Below, one piece after another: positions 41,685 through 48,906 of a DNA stretch of 60,662 bases (positions within the stretch are counted from its first letter, which is position 1; each line of letters begins with the position of its first letter). The notes under the pieces are model-generated. The model saw only the letters and a list, made by a program, of their open reading frames with translations, was not told the origin of the DNA and searched no databases. A program made the position numbers and the translations under genes. Source of the DNA: an uncultured Treponema sp. (GTDB taxonomy: Bacteria > Spirochaetota > Spirochaetia > Treponematales > Treponemataceae); the NCBI GenBank assembly GCA_937902125.1, contig CALDIB010000035.1:1-60662 (forward strand), given 5' to 3'.

Positions 41685-44417
41685 ATGGCGAACTTTTTTT
41701 ACACGCTGATTATATATCCGCTTACTCTCATAATAGAATGCTCCTACAGGCTGGTTGACGAGCTTTTTGGAGCCGCCGGCCTTGCCGTAATCGGAGTAAG
41801 CCTTGCGGTTTCCTTTTTATGCCTTCCCCTTTATTATGTTGCCGAAAAATGGCAGCAAACCGAACGGGAAAAGCAAAAGGAAATGGCTCCAGGAATCCAG
41901 CGCATAAAAAAAGCCTTTAAAGGCGACGAGCAATACATGATTTTGACAACCTTCTACAAGCAAAATCATTACCATCCCTTGATGGCCTTGCGCTCGTCAT
42001 TCGGCCTTTTGATTCAAGTTCCATTTTTTATCGCGGCCTATTCCTTTTTGTCGTCCATGCCGGCGCTGCAAGGCCAGTCGTTCGCGTTCATTAAGGACAT
42101 GGGAAAGCCCGACGCGCTTTTTAGGCTTGGCTCCTTTCCCATAAATGTTTTGCCCATAGCCATGACAGCGATAAACATTGCCGGCAGCGCGGTTTACACA
42201 AGGGGCTTCAAGTTAAAGGAAAAGCTTCCAATCTACGCCATGGCCTTGATATTCTTGGCGATATTGTATGATTCGCCGGCGGGCCTGGTTTTGTATTGGA
42301 CAATGAACAATGTCTTTAGCCTTGCGAAAAACATTTTCTACAAAATCAAAAGGCCACTTTTTGTCCTTTATCTTTTGGCGTGCTTGGCGGCCGCCGCGGG
42401 AATTTATTACGTCTTGGCCCGGCACAACGGCCTTCTTTCAAAGCGTCTTGTCTTTGCCGCGCTGTTGGCGCTGATTTTTTTCATTCCCCTTTTTGTAAAG
42501 GCGGCGGACTGGGCGCTGAAAAAACCTTTGGCCGCCTTGCTCCAAAGCGGCTCATTGAGGAATTCGGTCTTTTTGCTTTCGGCCTTTTCTTTGGCGCTTT
42601 TGACAGGCCTTGTCATCCCCTCATACGTCATCTCGTCGTCGCCTTTGGAATTTGCCGACATAGACGGAATCGCCAACCCCAACTTTTTCTTGGGAACGAC
42701 GCTCTTGCAAAGCCTTGGAATTTTCGCCTTTTGGTTCCCTTGCGTTTATTTTTTATTCGGAAAAAAAGTTCAAAGCCTAATGGCCTTTATTTTGTCAGCG
42801 CTTCTTTTGTGGGCGGCGGCCAATACGTTTATTTTTGGCGGAGACTACGGAAACGTAAGCCGCGTGTTGATTTTTGAAAAATCCGTCAACGATTCTTTTG
42901 CCTTTAAAGCGCTGAACCTATTAAGCCTCGGGGCCATTTTCGCCGCCCTCTTGGCGCTCTTCAACTTTTCAAAAGCAAGAAAGGCCCTTGTTTCCCTTTG
43001 CTCAATCGCGCTCATGGCTTTTTTTGCGGCGGGCGCCATAAACGCGGCAAAAATTCAAAGCGCCGTCAACGAATACTCGTCAAGGCAAGTAAAGGAAGAG
43101 AGGACTCTTGAGCCCATATTCCGCTTTTCAAAAACAGGAAAAAATGTGGTTGTCATAATGAGCGACCGCGCGGAAAACGCCTACATTCAACCCATCTTTG
43201 CCGCCTATCCGGACTTAAAGGAAGAATACAAAGACTGGACTTTGTTCAGCCACACCATCTCTTACGACGCGAGAACGCTTTTGGGCGCCCCGCCCCTTTA
43301 CGGCGGATATGAATACACTCCCCTTCAAATGAACAAAAGGGAAAGCGTCCCTCTAAAAGAAAAAAACAACGAAGCCCTTCTTTTGATGCCCAGAGTCTTT
43401 ACGGAGCAAGGAGGCTTTGACTGCCAAGCAGTTGACTTGTCATGGGCAAACTACAGTTGGATTCCAGACATGTCGATTTGCGACCCTTACCCCAAAATTC
43501 AAGGTTTCAATCTGGAAGGAAAATACACGTCAAAATGGATTGAGGAACACCCCCAAAACGTGAACAAAAACGTCACCAGCCGCGCCATAAAGAAAAATTT
43601 TCTGCGCTTCGCCCTCTTTAAAGAAGCGCCGGCCTTCATTCGCGAAAGCCTTTATGACGACGGCTCTTGGTGGACAAGCGACGAGGAAGAAGCCGACTTG
43701 GTTGAATACATTTCAAAATATTCAGTCCTTGACTACTTGCCCCTTTTGACATCCTTTGACGAAAACAAAAAAGGAAACTTTGTCCTTCTGCAAAGCATGG
43801 CGACGCACCGCTCGCTTGAAATGCAGGCTCCTCAATTCATTCCCTCCGTCAACATAAGCGACAAGGGAAAATTTGCCGGCGATTCTCAAAACGAGACCAT
43901 AAGCTCGAACATCGCCATGCTCAAAACCGTGTCCAAGTGGCTTTCTTATCTAAAAGAAAACGGCTGCTACGACAACACAAGAATAATAATAGTGGCCGAC
44001 CACGGAATTGGAACTGGAGGATTCGCCGCCGATTTTTTTGCCGACGGATCCGAACTTGACGGATACAACTTGGACCACAACCATCCCCTCTTGATGATGA
44101 AAGACTTTACCGGCTCCTCAAGTCAAGACGGAGACGGCGGCCTCCAAGAAAGAGAATTTAAGGCGGACGATTCTTTTATGACAAACGCCGACGTTCCAAG
44201 CCTGGCCTTTGAAGGACTAATCGACAAGCCTGTAAATCCTTGGACAGGAAAAGCGATTGAAAAACGGAAAGAGCCTTTGGCGCAGGGCGTTGTCGCCGGC
44301 GGCCGCTACGATCCCGGCAAAAACGGCATCTACAAATTTGACCTAAAAGGAATAAAAATATACGACGTATGGGACGACATGTCAAAAATTTCAAATTGGA
44401 AGGAGAGGCCTGAATGA
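41685..44417 (+). CDS. YidC-like membrane domain fused to an alkaline-phosphatase-superfamily ectodomain
   Basis: This 910-residue protein has a novel-looking layout. Residues about 1-220 align along their length with the YidC/Oxa1 core, including GLLIQVPFFIAAYSFL and SPAGLVLYWTMNN. The groove arginine (R366 in E. coli YidC) falls on Ser43, so ordinary insertase action is doubtful. About seven more helices follow (to residue 465), then an extracytoplasmic domain of the LtaS/sulfatase/phosphoethanolamine-transferase type with NVVVIMSDR (about 487), SMATHRS (about 705) and IIIVADHGIG (about 772). Its place after the CMP-AEP genes suggests that it handles or transfers an (amino)phosphonate or lipid-linked glycan at the outer face. 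An AAAGGAAAAG stretch precedes the ATG. The stop overlaps cimA by four bases. Confidence 0.8.
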   Translation: MANFFYTLIIYPLTLIIECSYRLVDELFGAAGLAVIGVSLAVSFLCLPLYYVAEKWQQTEREKQKEMAPGIQRIKKAFKGDEQYMILTTFYKQNHYHPLMALRSSFGLLIQVPFFIAAYSFLSSMPALQGQSFAFIKDMGKPDALFRLGSFPINVLPIAMTAINIAGSAVYTRGFKLKEKLPIYAMALIFLAILYDSPAGLVLYWTMNNVFSLAKNIFYKIKRPLFVLYLLACLAAAAGIYYVLARHNGLLSKRLVFAALLALIFFIPLFVKAADWALKKPLAALLQSGSLRNSVFLLSAFSLALLTGLVIPSYVISSSPLEFADIDGIANPNFFLGTTLLQSLGIFAFWFPCVYFLFGKKVQSLMAFILSALLLWAAANTFIFGGDYGNVSRVLIFEKSVNDSFAFKALNLLSLGAIFAALLALFNFSKARKALVSLCSIALMAFFAAGAINAAKIQSAVNEYSSRQVKEERTLEPIFRFSKTGKNVVVIMSDRAENAYIQPIFAAYPDLKEEYKDWTLFSHTISYDARTLLGAPPLYGGYEYTPLQMNKRESVPLKEKNNEALLLMPRVFTEQGGFDCQAVDLSWANYSWIPDMSICDPYPKIQGFNLEGKYTSKWIEEHPQNVNKNVTSRAIKKNFLRFALFKEAPAFIRESLYDDGSWWTSDEEEADLVEYISKYSVLDYLPLLTSFDENKKGNFVLLQSMATHRSLEMQAPQFIPSVNISDKGKFAGDSQNETISSNIAMLKTVSKWLSYLKENGCYDNTRIIIVADHGIGTGGFAADFFADGSELDGYNLDHNHPLLMMKDFTGSSSQDGDGGLQEREFKADDSFMTNADVPSLAFEGLIDKPVNPWTGKAIEKRKEPLAQGVVAGGRYDPGKNGIYKFDLKGIKIYDVWDDMSKISNWKERPE

Positions 44418-46015
44418 GCGGCAAAAAAGTTCAAATATTAGACTCCACCTTGCGGGACGGAGCCCAAGGCGAGGGAATCAGTTATTCTGTCCAAGACAAG
44501 ATTCATGTTTGCCAAGCCCTTGACGAGTTGGGCGTGGCTTTTATCGAAGCGGGAAATCCAGGTTCCAATCCCAAGGACATGGAATTTTTTCAGGAAATGA
44601 AAAAAATTCCCCTTTCAACATCAAAGCTTTGCGCCTTTGGCTCCACCCGCAGAAAAGACATCAAGCCGGCTGAGGACTCAAACCTTCAAAGCATTGTTTC
44701 AGCAGGAACGGAATGGGCCGTTATTTTTGGAAAGTCTTGGCTTTTCCATGTGACGGACATTCTTCGCGCCAGCCCCGAAGAAAATCTTGCCATGATAAAA
44801 GACTCTTGCGAATTTTTGCGGCAAAACAAAATGCGGGTCATTTACGACGCGGAGCACTTCTTTACCGGCTACAAGGACAATCCTGAATACGCGCTAAAAA
44901 CTCTAAAGGCGGCAAAAGACGGCGGCGCGGAAGTCCTTAACTTGTGCGAAACAAAGGGCGGAGCCATGCCTGACGAATTGCGAGAAGCCGTGGAGCGGGT
45001 CGTCCAAGAATTTGGAAAGGACTGCGATATTGGCATTCACACCCACAACGATTCGGGCCTTGCGGTGGCCAACTCCCTTATAGCCGTGAGCGCGGGAGCC
45101 AGCCACGTTCAGGGCGTTCTGCTTGGCTTTGGAGAGCGCACGGGAAACGCCAACCTTTCCACAATCATTCCCGACTTGCAGCTAAAGATGGGCTATGAAT
45201 GCCTTCCCGGAGAAAACATAAAATTGCTCACGGCCATTTGCAAGCGGGTGGCGGAGTTCACGAACATTCCCCTTAACCCCGCCCTTCCCTATGTGGGCGC
45301 CAACGCCTTCGCGCACAAGGCGGGAATGCACATAGACGCGGTTCTTAAAAATCCTTCCGCCTACGAGCATGTGGAGCCTGAAAGCGTAGGAAACGCCCGC
45401 GTATTCCTTATGAGCGAAGTGGCCGGCCGCTCCATGGTTATAAAGAAGATTCAAAAGTTTATGCCCAGCATCACAAAGGACGACCCCATTGTAAAGACAA
45501 TAATGGCCAGAATGAAGGAGCTTGAATTTGAAGGCTACCAGTTTGAGGGCGCCGACGGAAGCTTTGAGCTTTTGGTCAGAAAGATTATGGGAAAATACCA
45601 GCCCTTCTTCAAGCTGCGCTACTACCAGACAAGCGGAATCAATCCCCGCCCTGAAAAAGGCGTGAACGCCACGGCGCAAATAAAAGTTGAGGTTGACAAG
45701 CAAATCGAAGTTACGGCAGGAGAAGGCGACGGTCCTGTAAACGCCTTGGACATAGCCCTGAGAAAGGCGCTCTCCCGCTTTTATCCGGCGGTGGAACAAA
45801 TCCGCCTTACCGACTACAAAGTTCGCGTCTTGGACGGAAAGGCCGCCACAGCCAGCAAAGTCCGCGTCTTGATAGAAAGCTCGGACGGCATGGATTCTTG
45901 GAGCACCGTAGGCGTGAGCGCCGACGTTATGGAAGCTTCTTGGATGGCGCTGGTGGATTCCTTTGAATACAAACTCATAAAGGACATCGAAAAGCACTTC
46001 AATAAATTGGTGTAA
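44414..46015 (+). CDS. cimA: (R)-Citramalate synthase
   Basis: This 533-residue enzyme joins acetyl-CoA and pyruvate to citramalate, which starts the pyruvate route to 2-oxobutyrate and isoleucine. The HMGL-like barrel carries LDSTLRDGAQGEG and the metal motif HTHNDSGLAVANS. A C-terminal LeuA-type allosteric domain (about 410-530) is present. The sequence fits the long CimA type better than 2-isopropylmalate or homocitrate synthases. The ATG overlaps the stop of the YidC-like gene, so it can be read from the phosphonate promoter. Enzymes of this superfamily also act in some phosphonate pathways (phosphonomethylmalate synthase), but the CimA match makes that a minor possibility. Confidence 0.88.
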   Translation: MSGKKVQILDSTLRDGAQGEGISYSVQDKIHVCQALDELGVAFIEAGNPGSNPKDMEFFQEMKKIPLSTSKLCAFGSTRRKDIKPAEDSNLQSIVSAGTEWAVIFGKSWLFHVTDILRASPEENLAMIKDSCEFLRQNKMRVIYDAEHFFTGYKDNPEYALKTLKAAKDGGAEVLNLCETKGGAMPDELREAVERVVQEFGKDCDIGIHTHNDSGLAVANSLIAVSAGASHVQGVLLGFGERTGNANLSTIIPDLQLKMGYECLPGENIKLLTAICKRVAEFTNIPLNPALPYVGANAFAHKAGMHIDAVLKNPSAYEHVEPESVGNARVFLMSEVAGRSMVIKKIQKFMPSITKDDPIVKTIMARMKELEFEGYQFEGADGSFELLVRKIMGKYQPFFKLRYYQTSGINPRPEKGVNATAQIKVEVDKQIEVTAGEGDGPVNALDIALRKALSRFYPAVEQIRLTDYKVRVLDGKAATASKVRVLIESSDGMDSWSTVGVSADVMEASWMALVDSFEYKLIKDIEKHFNKLV

Positions 46016-46039
46016 AAAAGCGGACTTAGCAGGCGGCAA

Positions 46040-46068
46040 TTGACAAGGCCAGTAAATTTTAGTATAAT
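46040..46068 (+). promoter_or_regulatory. Consensus promoter of leuB
   Basis: A perfect TTGACA (46040-46045), an exact 17-base spacer and a perfect TATAAT (46063-46068). An ACGAGGT Shine-Dalgarno precedes the ATG at 46106. Confidence 0.8.
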
Positions 46069-46105
46069 TAAAGAAATTTAGCATAAATAAACACGAGGTA
46101 TTTAT

Positions 46106-47200
46106 ATGGAAAAGACAATCGCCTTGATTCCCGGAGATGGAATCGGACCTGATGTTGTGGCGGAAGCAGTAAAGGTTCTTGACGCCGTGGCCCAAAAATT
46201 CGGCCACAAGTGGACTTACAAAAATGTCCTTGCCGGCGGCGGCGCCATCGACAAATTTGGCCATCCCCTTCCCCAGGAACAGCTTGACATCGCCCTTTCC
46301 AGCGACGCGGCCTTGCTAGGCGCCGTGGGCGGCCCTAAATGGGACGACGTGGCCCCGGAGATCCGCCCGGAAAAGGCTTTGCTTGGCCTTCGCGGCGGAA
46401 TGAAAGTTTTCGCGAACTTGCGCCCCGCCGTAATGTGGAAGCAGCTTAAGGACGCTTGCCCCTTAAAGGACGAGATAGCCGGAGACGGAATCGACGTTTT
46501 GGTAGTCAGGGAGCTTACAGGCGGAATCTACTTTGGCGAGCGGGGAACAAGCGAGGACGGAAAGACCGCTTGGGACACGGAAAAATACACTTGGCCCGAA
46601 ATTGAGCGCATTGTCCGCATGGGCTTTGAATTTGCCAAAAACCGAAAAAAGCATTTGACGGTGGTTGACAAGGCCAACATCCTCAACTCAAGCCGCTTGT
46701 GGCGCAAGGTCGCCGAGGAAGTCCACAAGGAATATTCGGACATCGCCCTTGACTTTATGTATATCGACAACGCCGCCATGCAAATGGTGAAAAATCCCCG
46801 CCAGTTTGACGTCATCGCCACAAGCAACATGTTCGGCGACATTCTAACCGACGAAGCCGCGCAAGTCACAGGCTCCATCGGAATGTTGGCCTCAGCCAGC
46901 ATCGGAGACGGAACGGGTCCCGGCCTTTACGAGCCCATTCACGGTTCAGCGCCTGACATCGCCGGCCTTGACTTGGCCAATCCCTTGGCCACAATCCTTT
47001 CCGCCGCCATGCTCCTTCGCTTTGACTTTAAGCTTGAAGCCGAGGCCAAGGCCATTGAAAGCGCCGTGGCCAAAGTTTTGGACGACGGCTGGAGAACGGG
47101 CGACATCGCCGGCGCCGACCGCGAGGCCGTAAAAGCCGCGGGAAAGCTTGTGGGCACAAAAAAGATGGGCCAGCTTGTTCTTGACTATTTGAACAAGTAG
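46106..47200 (+). CDS. leuB: 3-Isopropylmalate dehydrogenase
   Basis: This 364-residue NAD-dependent beta-decarboxylating dehydrogenase is recognised by ALIPGDGIGPDVV at the N-terminus, the substrate arginines in LRPAV and VRELTGGIYFG, and the metal-binding YIDNAAMQMV...SNMFGDILTDEA. LeuB oxidises 3-isopropylmalate in leucine synthesis and also the methylmalate intermediate of the citramalate route, so it works with cimA beside it. leuC and leuD are not in the window. It has its own consensus promoter, a strong sign that it is expressed apart from the phosphonate operon. Confidence 0.95.
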   Translation: MEKTIALIPGDGIGPDVVAEAVKVLDAVAQKFGHKWTYKNVLAGGGAIDKFGHPLPQEQLDIALSSDAALLGAVGGPKWDDVAPEIRPEKALLGLRGGMKVFANLRPAVMWKQLKDACPLKDEIAGDGIDVLVVRELTGGIYFGERGTSEDGKTAWDTEKYTWPEIERIVRMGFEFAKNRKKHLTVVDKANILNSSRLWRKVAEEVHKEYSDIALDFMYIDNAAMQMVKNPRQFDVIATSNMFGDILTDEAAQVTGSIGMLASASIGDGTGPGLYEPIHGSAPDIAGLDLANPLATILSAAMLLRFDFKLEAEAKAIESAVAKVLDDGWRTGDIAGADREAVKAAGKLVGTKKMGQLVLDYLNK

Positions 47201-47205
47201 GAACG

Positions 47206-47277
47206 GTCAAGGCGCGCTACGCTCAAGGCCTTGACTCGTTCCTTTTGCGGATTGATTTTTTCATTATCAATCCGCAA
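47206..47277. repeat. Third copy of the GTCAAGGC repeat element
   Basis: GTCAAGGC (47206-47213) and GCCTTGAC (47228-47235) with outer GAAC/GTTC, then a 12-base perfect hairpin TTGCGGATTGAT/ATCAATCCGCAA (47245-47277) followed by TAAAA. It has the same layout as 41546-41655 with changed inner arms, suggesting a mobile or selected intergenic element. Confidence 0.75.
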
Positions 47278-47278
47278 T

Positions 47279-47353
47279 AAAAACGCCCCGGTCGCCATAC
47301 GATTGGCGAAACTGCAACGAACGCCTCCGCTATTGACGCGGGGGGCGTTTTTA
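47279..47353 (+). terminator. Terminator after leuB
   Basis: AAAACGCCCC (47279-47288) pairs with GGGGCGTTTT (47342-47351) and ends in a T run. Inside the loop lies a second perfect hairpin TCGCCA/TGGCGA (47291-47308). The -35 of the following gene falls within the stem-loop region. Confidence 0.65.
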
Positions 47354-47362
47354 TAGTATAAT
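47332..47362 (+). promoter_or_regulatory. Candidate promoter of the foldase gene
   Basis: TTGACG (47332-47337), a 19-base spacer and a perfect TATAAT (47357-47362). The spacer is long, and the -35 overlaps the terminator hairpin. Confidence 0.5.
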
Positions 47363-47401
47363 ATTTTCACTATTTTATCCAAAATTTAAGGTGTCTTTAT
47401 T

Positions 47402-48901
47402 ATGAAAAAAGGTCTTTACAGCATTGGCGGAATTATCATTTTGCTTATCGCGGCGTTCATTTTTGTTCTTGTTCCAGCGCTTGCCGGAGGAGCGGATCAA
47501 AACCGCCTTCCCGCTTACGGAAGTTACAACGGAGTTCCCATCAAGTTTGAGGAAGGAAGCGAATTCTATTCCTTGGCTAACCAAGCCGTTCAAAGAATGG
47601 AGCAGCAGGGCTACAGTTTTTCTGGAGACTACGCCTCGTTCTTCTATTCAATGGCCTTTAGCCAAGCCTTCAACCAAGTTGTAGGCCCCATGGCCCTTCG
47701 CGACCTTACCGCCCAAAGCGGCTGGCTCGCTCCCGACAGAACGATTGACAGGGCTCTCATCAACCAATATTACAACGAAAGCGGAGAGTTTTCCCAGGCC
47801 ATTTACAACGCCACTCCCGACGACACAAAAAGAAAGAACCAAGAGCAAGTTGTGGCCGCTCTCACCGCGGGCCGCTCTTACGAAGACCTCTTTGGCTCTT
47901 TTTCCGCGGTTATGGACAAAAAGCTTTACGGCTTGAAAACGTCTTCGGCCGAATTGGAATTTATCCGCAAGATGGGAAGCGACGCGCGCGAGTTTGAATA
48001 CGCCGCCTTTAACATGAGAAACTTTCCTGACAGCGAGACTTTGGAATTTGCAAAAAAGAACGCCGACAAATTGGCGGAACTTGATTTGTCAGCCGTCACC
48101 GCAAACGACGAAGGCAAAGCCAAGGACATTCTTAAAAGAATCAACAACGCGGAAATTACCTTTGAAGACGCCGTAACTTCTTATTCCACCAAAACAGTGG
48201 GCGACAGCGAAAGCGGAAAAATCACTTCAAACCGCCAATACCAAATAGCCGGCCTTTTAAAGGACAAATCGCAAGCGGAAAAGTTGGCTTTACTTTCCAA
48301 AGACCAAGTTTCAGACCCCATTGAATTGAACTCAGGCTGGGCCATCTTTAAATGCAACGGCTCCAATGTCGCCGCGGACTTTGACAAGGCTGAAGATTTG
48401 CAAGCCGCGAAGAATTATCTTTACTCAAACGAAAAAGGCGTTGTTCAAGACTACTACACGGCTCAAGCCAACGACTTTATCGCCGCCGCGGCCACAAGCT
48501 CTTTTGACGAGGCTTGCAGAAAATTCGGCGTCGCAAAAGAAAGAACTCCATCCTTCGCGCTTAACTGGAACAATCAAGTTTTAATCGGAAAGACAAACCT
48601 TGAGGAAAAACAAGAGCTCAGAGGAGCGTCCACAAACGAAAGCTTCCTTAAGGCGGCCTTCAAGCTTGGAAAAGGCGAAGTGTCGGCGCCTATCGTCCTT
48701 TCTTCAACTGACAATGTTGTGGTGTTGCGTTGCGCTGAAATAAGCCAAGGCGGAACAAGCGCCGAAGACGCGGAGCGCCTTATCTTGCCCGAAATCGCCA
48801 CAGCGGACTCAGTCGTAGTAAACTCCGCCATTCAAAACAGCCCAAAAATCAAGTCTAATTCTGGCGAGTTTATGGCTGTGTTCACAGGCGAAAAGCAATA
48901 A
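47402..48901 (+). CDS. SurA/PpiD-like membrane-anchored foldase
   Basis: This 499-residue protein has a single N-terminal helix (about residues 5-28) and a periplasmic part with the SurA/PpiD-type chaperone N-domain (about 45-210). A parvulin-like PPIase region follows (about 225-325; KDILKRINNAEITFEDAVTS), with a second related region towards the C-terminus. It probably helps outer-membrane or lipoprotein clients fold. PPIase activity is uncertain because the parvulin core is poorly conserved. The DUF115 gene starts five bases after its stop. Confidence 0.72.
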   Translation: MKKGLYSIGGIIILLIAAFIFVLVPALAGGADQNRLPAYGSYNGVPIKFEEGSEFYSLANQAVQRMEQQGYSFSGDYASFFYSMAFSQAFNQVVGPMALRDLTAQSGWLAPDRTIDRALINQYYNESGEFSQAIYNATPDDTKRKNQEQVVAALTAGRSYEDLFGSFSAVMDKKLYGLKTSSAELEFIRKMGSDAREFEYAAFNMRNFPDSETLEFAKKNADKLAELDLSAVTANDEGKAKDILKRINNAEITFEDAVTSYSTKTVGDSESGKITSNRQYQIAGLLKDKSQAEKLALLSKDQVSDPIELNSGWAIFKCNGSNVAADFDKAEDLQAAKNYLYSNEKGVVQDYYTAQANDFIAAAATSSFDEACRKFGVAKERTPSFALNWNNQVLIGKTNLEEKQELRGASTNESFLKAAFKLGKGEVSAPIVLSSTDNVVVLRCAEISQGGTSAEDAERLILPEIATADSVVVNSAIQNSPKIKSNSGEFMAVFTGEKQ

Positions 48902-48906
48902 GTTTC

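Noticed and set aside
41685..42350. The YidC-like domain as the cell's general membrane insertase
   Set aside because: The groove arginine is missing, the domain is fused to a large ectodomain, and the gene is not beside rnpA or rpmH as housekeeping yidC usually is.
45182..46264. Long minus-strand frame (360 codons) across cimA and leuB
   Set aside because: It is antisense to two well-recognised enzymes and to the leuB promoter, and shows no protein family features.
44414..47200. cimA-leuB as part of an FR900098-like phosphonate antibiotic pathway
   Set aside because: The AEP route is already complete, the aconitase-like step is missing, cimA matches the citramalate type, and leuB has its own promoter. 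I kept it only as a minor possibility.
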